The position numbers were made by a program, and so were the translations under genes. Of a DNA stretch of 14,685 bases, positions 1 to 5,610 are shown piece by piece (positions within the stretch are counted from its first letter, which is position 1; every line of letters begins with the position of its first letter). The notes below the pieces were generated by a model. The model had not been told where the DNA came from. It did not search any database and saw only the letters and a program-made list of their open reading frames with translations. Source of the stretch: an uncultured Bacilli bacterium (GTDB lineage: Bacteria; Bacillota_I; Bacilli_A; RFN20; CAG-449); the NCBI GenBank assembly GCA_947593895.1, contig CANQDY010000014.1, positions 1-14,685 on the forward strand, written 5' to 3'.

Positions 1-12
1 AAAATCATCCAT
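1..12 (-). CDS. Possible start of a divergent gene running off the left edge
   Basis: An ATG on the minus strand at position 12 is followed by three open codons (Met-Asp-Asp-Phe) before the window ends. A promoter-like pair lies just upstream at 60-32. The SD is poor: only a GAG about four bases before the ATG. Nothing can be said about the product, and the start itself is tentative. Confidence 0.25.
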
Positions 13-31
13 TTTACTCACAAATATCACC

Positions 32-60
32 ATTATAAGATATGCGAATAAAGATGTAAG
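32..60 (-). promoter_or_regulatory. Possible sigma-A promoter, divergent, for a gene leaving the left edge
   Basis: On the minus strand, CTTACA (60-55) is separated by 17 bases from a perfect TATAAT (37-32). The predicted transcript would start near 25, just before the ATG at 12. Such matches arise easily in AT-rich DNA, so this is tentative. Confidence 0.35.
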
Positions 61-80
61 TTAATCATTTATTTTTTTGT

Positions 81-110
81 TTCACATTATTTTCTTTTTC
101 ATAATATAAA
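81..110 (+). promoter_or_regulatory. Putative promoter of the tiny Tyr/Gly-rich protein gene
   Basis: TTCACA (81-86) and TATAAA (105-110) are each one base from the sigma-A consensus and are 18 bases apart, just upstream of a strong SD. The overlapping word CATAATATA (100-108) also fits sporulation sigma-factor -10 patterns (CATnnnnTA-like, CATnMTA). I see no matching -35 element at the right distance, so sigma-A is the simpler reading. Confidence 0.45.
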
Positions 111-129
111 GTGTCAGGAGGTGCCTTAT

Positions 130-303
130 ATGTATTACTATGGCCAAGGATACGGTTATCCACAAGGTGGTTATGGTTGCTATCCATCATCAAACAACAC
201 AACTTCATGGGGTGGAATTTTCGCTGTTGTCTTAGTTCTCTTCATTCTTTTAGTCATCATTGGATGTGGATGTGCTAATGGAGCAACAAACGGAGCCTTT
301 TAA
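130..303 (+). CDS. Tiny Tyr/Gly-rich single-helix membrane protein, YjcZ/Tiny_TM-like
   Basis: A 57-residue protein. The N-terminal part (residues 1-26) is rich in Tyr, Gly and Asn. It is followed by a Trp-Gly-Gly and a hydrophobic helix at about 29-45, then a short Cys/Gly/Asn tail. The hydrophobic core with GIFAVVLVLFILLVIIG resembles the Bacillus YjcZ-type sporulation peptides (Tiny_TM_bacill family); this match is from memory. I place the start at ATG 130 rather than the in-frame GTG 121 because AGGAGGTG (116-123) is an almost perfect SD six bases before ATG 130 and would itself contain the GTG. The gene has its own promoter and terminator and stands alone. A membrane or envelope role is likely. 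A spore role is only suggested by the family and is not shown here. Confidence 0.75.
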   Translation: MYYYGQGYGYPQGGYGCYPSSNNTTSWGGIFAVVLVLFILLVIIGCGCANGATNGAF

Positions 304-324
304 TCTAACCAGATAATCAAATTG

Positions 325-358
325 ACCACATTATTTTAAAAAATTAATGTGGTTTTTA
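325..358 (+). terminator. Intrinsic terminator after the tiny protein gene
   Basis: A perfect 9-bp stem, ACCACATTA (325-333) with TAATGTGGT (345-353), has an 11-base loop and is followed by a T-rich run. It isolates the tiny gene from def. Confidence 0.8.
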
Positions 359-463
359 TTATCTAATTTTTATTATTATAAAATCGTACTATTTAAATTA
401 TTTTTTTACAGAACAATTTATTTAATTATTTATTTTTGCTAAACTATTATCCAGGTGAGCAAA

Positions 464-1006
464 ATGTTAAAAATTCTCAAGGATAATGTAAAATCATTAA
501 GAAATAAATCAATTGAAGTTCCAATGCCCTTATCTATTCAGGATCGCAAAACATTAGAAAGTATGATTGATTATTTAATTAAATCACAAGATGATAAATA
601 TTGTGAAAAAAGACATATAAGAAGTGGTGTTGGTCTTGCCGCACCACAAATTGGAATTAATCGTAGAATGTTTGCAATATATTATCATAAAGATGAGAAA
701 ACTGAGGTAAAATATGGATTAGTCAATCCGAAAATAATTCAAAACTCAGTTCGTAAAGTTGCAATTCAATCTGGTGAGGGATGTCTTTCCGTTGACGAAG
801 ACAAAAAAGGATATGTCTATCGTTATCACAAAATTGTTATGAAAGCATTTGATATTGTTACAAACAAGGATATAGAAATAACCGCAACTGGTTATGATGC
901 AATCGTATTACAGCATGAATATGATCACCTTGATGGAATTCTCTATTACGATCGAATTGATAAAAATAACCCATACAAAGAAGTAGAAAATTCTTACTTA
1001 ATTTAA
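464..1006 (+). CDS. def: Peptide deformylase (type 2)
   Basis: Removes the formyl group from the N-terminal Met of nascent proteins in the cytoplasm, using a metal ion. All three family motifs are present: GVGLAAPQIG (residues 55-64), EGCLS (105-109, metal ligand Cys107) and HEYDH (151-155, two His ligands and the catalytic Glu152). The 180-residue length and the insertion between the N-terminal helix and motif 1 fit the Gram-positive type 2 enzymes. The start is ATG 464, preceded five bases away by AGGTGA (453-458). The longer GTG start at 455 would lie inside that SD. The gene appears to be transcribed alone, between two terminators. TTTACA at 405-410 could be a -35 element, but no good -10 follows at the right distance. 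Confidence 0.95.
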   Translation: MLKILKDNVKSLRNKSIEVPMPLSIQDRKTLESMIDYLIKSQDDKYCEKRHIRSGVGLAAPQIGINRRMFAIYYHKDEKTEVKYGLVNPKIIQNSVRKVAIQSGEGCLSVDEDKKGYVYRYHKIVMKAFDIVTNKDIEITATGYDAIVLQHEYDHLDGILYYDRIDKNNPYKEVENSYLI

Positions 1007-1013
1007 CAAATTT

Positions 1014-1039
1014 AAGAAGTGCAAAATAATGCACTTTTT
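1014..1039 (+). terminator. Probable terminator of def
   Basis: Stem AAGTGCA (1017-1023) pairs with TGCACTT (1030-1036) around a six-base loop and can be extended by a G-T and two A-T pairs into a run of five T (1035-1039). The stem is modest but well placed, eight bases after the stop codon. Confidence 0.6.
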
Positions 1040-1074
1040 ATCTACTTTGCTTATAAAAATCTTTTCAAAAACCA

Positions 1075-1103
1075 TTTACAAAATCATATAATATATATAT
1101 AAT
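1075..1103 (+). promoter_or_regulatory. Sigma-A promoter of rnj-maf
   Basis: TTTACA (1075-1080), a 17-base spacer and a perfect TATAAT (1098-1103) give one of the best promoter matches in the window. The leader is about 43 bases, ending in the interrupted SD AAAGGCGG (1136-1143), nine bases before the rnj ATG. Confidence 0.65.
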
Positions 1104-1152
1104 AAATACGATTTTAGACATAACCATAATTTCAGAAAGGCGGTTTTATAAA

Positions 1153-2847
1153 ATGGCAAATTCAATATTACCTGCTTCAGCAGTAAATATTTATGCTTTA
1201 GGTGGTTTACAAGAAGTCGGAAAAAATACATATTGCATTGAAAACGATGATACTTTAATTATAGTTGATGCAGGGATTATGTTTCCAGAACAAGGAATTT
1301 TAGGAATTGATTATGTCATTCCAGATTATACACATTTAAAAAATGTTAGAAATAAAATTAAAGCTCTATTTATTACTCATGGTCACGAAGATCATATTGG
1401 TGCAATTCCTTTTTTATTGCAAAATGTAAATATTCCGGTAATATATGCACCAAGACTAGCAGCAGCTTTAATCAAAATTAAATTAGAAGAAAATCACATT
1501 AGTAATAAGATAAAAATTGTTGAGTACACTGAAGAAGATCAGATTATAGTTGATACATTTAAAGTTCAATTTTTTCGTGTGACCCACTCAATTCCAGACT
1601 CATATGGAATTTGTATTGATACTCCTCAAGGTAGAATTGTTACTACTGGTGATTTTAAAATTGACTTAACACCTGTGGGAGAAGATATCTCCTTAAGCAA
1701 AATAGCTAAAATAGGCGAAGAAGGTGTAGATTTATTACTTAGTGACTCTACAAACGCTGAAAAAGAAGGATATACACTATCTGAAAGAAGTGTTATTAGT
1801 TCAATTTTTGAAATATTTTCAAAAACATCAGGACGCTTAATTATTTCAACTTTCTCTAGTAATATTTCAAGAATTCAACAAATTGTTGAAGCCTGCATTC
1901 GTTTTAATCGTAAAATTTTGATTGTTGGTCGTTCAATGGAAAACACCGTTAATATATCCAGACAATATGGATATATTAAAATTCCCGATTCATCTTTAAT
2001 TACCGCAGATAAACTCAAAGATTATAAAAACAATGAAATTGTTATTCTATGCACCGGTTCTCAAGGTGAACCTATGGCAGCATTATCAAGAATTGCTAAT
2101 GGTGAACACTCATTAATTAAGATTTGTCCAGGAGATACTGTTGTTTTCTCTTCCTCACCAATTCCAGGAAATGGTGCCAGTGTAAATGCGGTTGTCAATC
2201 AACTAGTTAGATGTGGCGCAGAAGTTATCAACAACTCAATTTTTTCAAATCTTCATGCTTCCGGTCACCCATCAAAGCAAGAATTAAGAATTATTCTTAA
2301 ATTATTTAAGCCAAAATACTTTATGCCTGTACATGGCGAATATAGGATGTTGCGTTTACATGGCGAAATTGCCCAGACACTAGGTATTCCAAAAGAAAAC
2401 ATATTTATTCTTGCTAATGGCGATTCTTTAATATTAAGAAAGCACGAAATTACTGAAGGAAAACGAATTCAGACTGATGATATTTATATCGATGGAAAAG
2501 ATTTCACCGGATTATCTACTGCAGTTATTAGAGATAGAAATATTTTAGCAAATGATGGAATGGTCGCGGTTTTAATGAGTATTGACTCAAGAACTAATTC
2601 AATTCTTGCAATGCCACAAATTGTTACCAAAGGATTCATCTATATGGAAGATGAAAATGCCATTAAGACTATAGAAGAGGCCCGTCAAATTGCATATAAA
2701 GAATTAAAAAATATTATGAATGGAAAGGCCACATTTGGTGAAATTAAAAATACGATGAAAACCAGCTTAAGTCAATTCTTATATTCTAAAACTTATCGTA
2801 GTCCAATGATTATTCCAATTATTATGAATCAATTAGAGAACAAATAA
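1153..2847 (+). CDS. rnj: Ribonuclease J (J1-type)
   Basis: A 564-residue metallo-beta-lactamase/beta-CASP nuclease that acts in the cytoplasm as an endonuclease and 5'-3' exonuclease in mRNA decay and RNA maturation. The zinc-binding motif THGHEDH (residues 75-81) is intact, with His145 (THSIPDS) and Asp167 (TTGDFK) as further ligands. Beta-CASP signatures follow: HASGH (368-372) and PVHGE (392-396). The sequence TGSQGEPMAALSRIANG and the PGDTVVFSSSPIPGN block are typical of RNase J. The intact HxHxDH motif and the overall match, compared from memory with Bacillus J1, favour the catalytically active J1 type over J2. Length agrees with the family (about 555). Its stop TAA overlaps the maf ATG by one base, so the two are co-transcribed and probably translationally coupled. 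Confidence 0.95.
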   Translation: MANSILPASAVNIYALGGLQEVGKNTYCIENDDTLIIVDAGIMFPEQGILGIDYVIPDYTHLKNVRNKIKALFITHGHEDHIGAIPFLLQNVNIPVIYAPRLAAALIKIKLEENHISNKIKIVEYTEEDQIIVDTFKVQFFRVTHSIPDSYGICIDTPQGRIVTTGDFKIDLTPVGEDISLSKIAKIGEEGVDLLLSDSTNAEKEGYTLSERSVISSIFEIFSKTSGRLIISTFSSNISRIQQIVEACIRFNRKILIVGRSMENTVNISRQYGYIKIPDSSLITADKLKDYKNNEIVILCTGSQGEPMAALSRIANGEHSLIKICPGDTVVFSSSPIPGNGASVNAVVNQLVRCGAEVINNSIFSNLHASGHPSKQELRIILKLFKPKYFMPVHGEYRMLRLHGEIAQTLGIPKENIFILANGDSLILRKHEITEGKRIQTDDIYIDGKDFTGLSTAVIRDRNILANDGMVAVLMSIDSRTNSILAMPQIVTKGFIYMEDENAIKTIEEARQIAYKELKNIMNGKATFGEIKNTMKTSLSQFLYSKTYRSPMIIPIIMNQLENK

Positions 2848-3392
2848 TGATTATCCTTGCTAGCAAATCTCCAAGAAGAAAAGAATTATTAGGCCAATTA
2901 ATTAGTGACTTTAATATCATCCCTCCTATTCTTGATGAATATCTTTATCCATTTGAAAAATTATCCCTTGAAAAAGCTAAAATAATTGCAAAGAATCATC
3001 CTAACGATATCATTATTGCTGCGGATACAATAGTTATAAAAGATGATGTTGTTTTTGGAAAACCAAAAGATAAAGATGACGCTAAAAGGATGTTAAAAGA
3101 ATTATCTAATAGTTTTCATCAAGTCAAAACGGTTTATACAATTTTATCAATTAATAAACATATCGAAATTACAAGAATAATTACTTCTATAGTTTATTTT
3201 AATAAACTTTCACCGCAACTAATTGATGACTATATTAAAACTAACTCCCCTTTAGATAAGGCTGGTGGATATGGAATTCAAGATAAAACTTTTAATTTAG
3301 TCAATCATATTGAAGGAAGTTATACAAATATAGTTGGTTTGCCAATAGAGGAATTAAAAAAGGATTTACAAAGTTTAAAGATAATCGCCTAA
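2847..3392 (+). CDS. maf: Maf-family nucleotide pyrophosphatase
   Basis: Members hydrolyse dTTP, UTP and modified pyrimidine nucleotides to monophosphates, acting in house-cleaning and linked to septum inhibition in Bacillus. The 181-residue protein starts with the substrate-binding motif SKSPRRKELL (6-15), has AADT (58-61) with the catalytic Asp60, then GKPKDKDDA (71-79), the FHQVKT segment around His91, and DKAGGYGIQ (137-145; family consensus DKAGAYGIQ). The motifs fit the dTTP/UTP (YhdE/Maf) subgroup, though substrate cannot be fixed from sequence alone. Its ATG overlaps the rnj stop codon (TAATG), and any SD must lie inside the rnj coding region, so it depends on rnj translation. A hairpin with a T run follows 11 bases after its stop. 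Confidence 0.93.
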   Translation: MIILASKSPRRKELLGQLISDFNIIPPILDEYLYPFEKLSLEKAKIIAKNHPNDIIIAADTIVIKDDVVFGKPKDKDDAKRMLKELSNSFHQVKTVYTILSINKHIEITRIITSIVYFNKLSPQLIDDYIKTNSPLDKAGGYGIQDKTFNLVNHIEGSYTNIVGLPIEELKKDLQSLKIIA

Positions 3393-3402
3393 TATTAAAA
3401 AT

Positions 3403-3436
3403 AAACACCTCATAGAATAACTAGGAGGCGTTTTTT
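3403..3436 (+). terminator. Terminator-like hairpin that contains the SD of the next gene
   Basis: AAACACCTC (3403-3411) pairs with GAGGCGTTT (3425-3433), with one A-C mismatch and a 13-base loop, followed by a run of six T (3431-3436). It sits right after maf like an intrinsic terminator. However, its 3' arm contains most of the SD AGGAGG (3423-3428) of the gene starting at 3437, so folding would hide the ribosome site as well as, or instead of, stopping transcription. Confidence 0.5.
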
Positions 3437-3721
3437 ATGTACTATACCCATGAATGGAATGATGACGAAATTAGAAATTGTTACCGCCAAGCTTATGGTA
3501 ATTGTGACTATCTAGATAATAACGAAGGTGATGATAGTCGCTTCGCAGGTCTTTTACTACCTTTTATCGGTGGTTTAATCGTTGGAGGCTTATTTATTCC
3601 TAAAACTGGTGTTTTCCAATCTAATCCAACTTATAGTCAACCACCAGTTCAATATCCACCATATTATCCACCATATCAACCACCAATCAATCCAGCAATT
3701 CCTTATCCTTATCAAAGTTAA
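3437..3721 (+). CDS. Small Tyr/Pro-rich protein with one hydrophobic segment
   Basis: A 94-residue protein of unknown function. Residues 1-35 are acidic and rich in Tyr, Asn and Asp. Residues 36-54 form a Gly-rich hydrophobic segment (FAGLLLPFIGGLIVGGLFI). Residues 64-93 are a low-complexity tail of Pro, Tyr and Gln with PPYYPPY-type repeats. The layout resembles small spore-coat or envelope proteins of Firmicutes, but I cannot name a family. The start ATG 3437 follows a strong SD (AGGAGG, 3423-3428) by eight bases. No promoter of its own is evident, so it is probably read from rnj-maf or from a promoter inside maf. It begins MYY and has a very strong SD, like the tiny gene at 130. Confidence 0.75.
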   Translation: MYYTHEWNDDEIRNCYRQAYGNCDYLDNNEGDDSRFAGLLLPFIGGLIVGGLFIPKTGVFQSNPTYSQPPVQYPPYYPPYQPPINPAIPYPYQS

Positions 3722-3731
3722 AACTAAAAAT

Positions 3732-3773
3732 AAAAGAGTAAATATTTACCCAATGGATTTATTTACTCTTTTT
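3732..3773. terminator. Bidirectional terminator between convergent genes
   Basis: A perfect 12-bp stem, AAAAGAGTAAAT (3732-3743) with ATTTACTCTTTT (3761-3772), carries a 17-base loop. T runs follow it on both strands. It ends the plus-strand gene at 3721 and the minus-strand gene, whose TAA stop (3761-3759) reaches into the stem. Confidence 0.8.
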
Positions 3774-4112
3774 ATTAATGTAATCTTCGATTTCTTTTGC
3801 ACTACTACCAATGACATATGTGATTTTATTTGTCATTTTGATTGAAGAAATAATTCCTTTTTCTTTCAATTTATCTTCATTAATCAGATTATAATCTTTT
3901 AAAACTAATGAAAGACGACTCTCTCTGGCTTTAACTTCAATAATATTATCCATACCACCAAACGCTTTAATTAATTCATCATAAATATCTTTTTTATTAT
4001 TTGGCCTTCTAAATTTTTTGCAAACTAAAATTATGACAATAGCAATTATGCTACAAAAAATTGCCACAATACAAATACTTAATATTAAATTATTCTTAAT
4101 CCATTCAATCAT
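3759..4112 (-). CDS. Membrane-anchored PTS EIIB-like protein lacking the active cysteine
   Basis: A 117-residue protein with an N-terminal membrane helix (about residues 8-31), a basic stop-transfer stretch (CKKFRRPNNKK) and a cytoplasmic domain at about 45-114. The domain follows the glucose-family PTS EIIB pattern: LIKAFGGMDNIIEV, the xRL core, then NEDKLKEKGI, and YVIGSSAKEIEDYI at the end. In true EIIB domains the pattern is Cys-x-Thr-Arg-Leu, and the Cys accepts phosphate. Here the same place reads Arg63-Glu-Ser-Arg-Leu, so it cannot carry phosphate in the normal way. No EIIC or EIIA partner is encoded nearby. It may be a sensor or scaffold derived from EIIB; this is inference. The SD GGAGG (4124-4120) lies seven bases before the ATG. 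The family assignment is from memory of the consensus. Confidence 0.75.
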   Translation of the reverse strand: MIEWIKNNLILSICIVAIFCSIIAIVIILVCKKFRRPNNKKDIYDELIKAFGGMDNIIEVKARESRLSLVLKDYNLINEDKLKEKGIISSIKMTNKITYVIGSSAKEIEDYINKKSK

Positions 4113-4137
4113 AATAAATCCTCCAAATTCGCCTTTA

Positions 4138-4166
4138 ATTATACTATCAAAAATAGATTTTTTTCA
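4138..4166 (-). promoter_or_regulatory. Weak putative promoter of the EIIB-like gene
   Basis: On the minus strand a perfect TATAAT (4143-4138) lies just upstream of the SD. The base set 17 positions upstream, TGAAAA (4166-4161), is a poor -35, so recognition would rest mostly on the -10. Confidence 0.35.
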
Positions 4167-4173
4167 TTAAGTA

Positions 4174-4202
4174 TTGATTAAAAAGTAATTATTTCATATA
4201 AC
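4174..4202 (+). promoter_or_regulatory. Putative promoter of the VTT gene, giving a very short leader
   Basis: TTGATT (4174-4179), 17 bases, then TATAAC (4197-4202). The predicted start near 4209 is only about ten bases before ATG 4219, so the SD AGGTG (4210-4214) would sit at the very 5' end of the transcript. Confidence 0.45.
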
Positions 4203-4218
4203 TATTAATAGGTGCAAC

Positions 4219-4962
4219 ATGGAAAAAAAGATTAATTGGACAAAAACGATACTAAAATTTCTGCTTGGAGCTTTGCTCTTAGGACTTTTTTTTCTGGGAA
4301 TTTATTTTTTATTGCATGCTTTAGGCTATACTGATTTATCCCAAGAGGAACTTCAAAAATTAATTAAACAGACTGGAATTTATGGAAAATTAGTATTTGT
4401 CTTAATTAGTTTTCTTCAAGTAACTTTTATTCCTATTCCTGGTGCAGTAACAATTTTAGTGGGCAACTATTTATTTGGATTTTGGGAAAGTGCTTTATTA
4501 TCATTTATCGGAATATTTACTGGTGCGATGTTTGCATATTTTTTAGGAATTACAATTGGAAGAAGATTTGTTAACTGGGCAATGGGTGGAAAAGATCAGG
4601 TCGACTACTATTTAAATAAATTGAAGGGCAAAGAAACAGTATTGCTGTTTTTTATGTTTTTATTACCTTTTTTCCCAGATGATGCTTTATGTTCAATTGC
4701 AGGATTAACAAATATAAAAAAATTCACCTTCTTCTTAATGCAGATTATTACTCGACCAATTTCTATTTTAGCAACACTACTTTTCATGTCTGGCGAATTT
4801 ATCCCTTATCAAGGATGGGGACTTGCATTTCTAATTATTGGTAGCATTATTTGTATTATTGCTTTTGTTCTTGCTTACAAATATTCTGATAAAATTAATC
4901 AATTTTTAGAAAAATTATCTGAAAAAATTACAAATAACTTAAAACATAAAAAAGAGGACTAA
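4219..4962 (+). CDS. VTT-domain (TVP38/TMEM64, DedA-related) membrane protein
   Basis: A 247-residue polytopic membrane protein of the SNARE-associated/VTT superfamily, whose members are linked to lipid movement across membranes and envelope homeostasis. Hydrophobic stretches lie at about 11-35, 57-81, 90-116, 139-160, 170-192 and 199-221. Family landmarks are the re-entrant motif IPIPG (71-75) followed by a Gly-rich segment with FGFW, FTGAMFAYFLGITIGRR (100-116), and the FPDDALCSIAGLT motif (152-164) typical of the Firmicutes TVP38 subgroup rather than classical DedA. The C-terminus is a lysine-rich cytoplasmic tail. The start is supported by AGGTG four bases upstream. It is the first gene of the block that leads to the CYTH gene and trpS, with a 58-base gap. 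Substrate is unknown. Confidence 0.88.
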   Translation: MEKKINWTKTILKFLLGALLLGLFFLGIYFLLHALGYTDLSQEELQKLIKQTGIYGKLVFVLISFLQVTFIPIPGAVTILVGNYLFGFWESALLSFIGIFTGAMFAYFLGITIGRRFVNWAMGGKDQVDYYLNKLKGKETVLLFFMFLLPFFPDDALCSIAGLTNIKKFTFFLMQIITRPISILATLLFMSGEFIPYQGWGLAFLIIGSIICIIAFVLAYKYSDKINQFLEKLSEKITNNLKHKKED

Positions 4963-4973
4963 TTACTATAGAA

Positions 4974-4999
4974 AAATATTAATAAAAATATTAATATTT
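4974..4999. repeat. AT-only inverted repeat before the CYTH gene
   Basis: AAATATTAAT (4974-4983) and ATTAATATTT (4990-4999) form a perfect ten-pair stem with a six-base loop, made only of A and T. No T run follows, so it is not a typical terminator. It may be chance in such AT-rich DNA, or a weak RNA processing or regulatory site between the VTT and CYTH genes. Confidence 0.35.
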
Positions 5000-5020
5000 A
5001 AGTAATGAGGAAAATTAACT

Positions 5021-5602
5021 ATGAGTTCAAACATTGAAATTGAAGCAAAAGTACTTTTATTAAAAGATGAATATGAAAAAATAATTGAAAAACTAAACTT
5101 AAGCAAATATCGAAAAATCAGGCAAACTAATCATTATATTGATACTCCTGATCGCTACTTAAAAAAGAATGGTATTGCTTTAAGAATTAGAGAAAAAGAT
5201 GAAGAATTTGAATTAACATTAAAAACTCCTTTAAGCGAAGGTTTATTAGAGAAAAACGAAAATATCTCTTGGAGAGATTTTGAAAAACTTACTGAGAATA
5301 ATTTTTTTCCAGATGGAAATATTAAAAAGTTTCTATTGATTTTGGGTGTTAAAGTTGATGAATTAAGAGTTTTGACTTCCCTTTGTACTGAAAGAATTGT
5401 TGTTGAATATGATGGATACGATGTTGCATTAGATAAGAACTCATATTCAGGAATCATCGATTATGAATTAGAAGTTGAGAGTTCTTCAATGGATCGGGCT
5501 AGAGATGAAGTTAAAAACATTTTATCATTTTGCTCAATTGATGGATTTTCATTTAACAAAGTCAGCAAACAAGCCAGAGCCCTTAATGCTTTAGAAAAAT
5601 AG
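5021..5602 (+). CDS. CYTH-domain protein (YjbK-like triphosphate-processing enzyme)
   Basis: A 193-residue CYTH (CyaB/thiamine triphosphatase) tunnel-fold protein. Such enzymes use a divalent metal to act on triphosphates; bacterial members include inorganic triphosphatases, thiamine triphosphatases and class IV adenylate cyclases. The signature EIEAK (Glu6, Glu8, Lys10) is present. The other tunnel residues also seem intact: Arg55 and Arg57 (ALRIR), Lys68 (LTLK), Arg125 (TERIVVE), Asp138 and Glu149/151/153 (YELEVE). Catalytic activity is therefore likely, and inorganic triphosphatase is the most common case in Firmicutes (YjbK). The SD GAGGAA (5007-5012) is eight bases upstream. The TAG stop (5600-5602) overlaps the SD of trpS, so both are made from one message. 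It lacks the yjbL/yjbM/ppnK neighbours known from Bacillus. Confidence 0.88.
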   Translation: MSSNIEIEAKVLLLKDEYEKIIEKLNLSKYRKIRQTNHYIDTPDRYLKKNGIALRIREKDEEFELTLKTPLSEGLLEKNENISWRDFEKLTENNFFPDGNIKKFLLILGVKVDELRVLTSLCTERIVVEYDGYDVALDKNSYSGIIDYELEVESSSMDRARDEVKNILSFCSIDGFSFNKVSKQARALNALEK

Positions 5603-5610
5603 GTGTTATT

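Noticed and set aside
121..129. GTG 121 as start of the tiny protein gene
   Set aside because: The GTG is part of the SD AGGAGGTG itself; ATG 130 has ideal spacing from that SD.
156..164. A second perfect DnaA-box word TTATCCACA
   Set aside because: It lies in the coding sequence of the tiny protein (Gly-Tyr-Pro-Gln codons), is single, and has no neighbouring boxes or dnaA/dnaN genes, so there is no origin here.
1104..1152. Riboswitch or structured leader before rnj
   Set aside because: The leader is only about 45 bases and AT-rich, with no convincing stem or alternate terminator.
3582..3845. An 87-residue plus-strand reading frame overlapping the Tyr/Pro-rich gene
   Set aside because: It is an out-of-frame shadow of the Tyr/Pro-rich gene with His/Ile-rich filler, has no SD, and runs through the terminator into the opposite gene.
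5155..5457. A 100-residue minus-strand frame within the CYTH gene
   Set aside because: It is antisense to a well-supported gene, has Ser/Phe-rich antisense composition, and has no SD.
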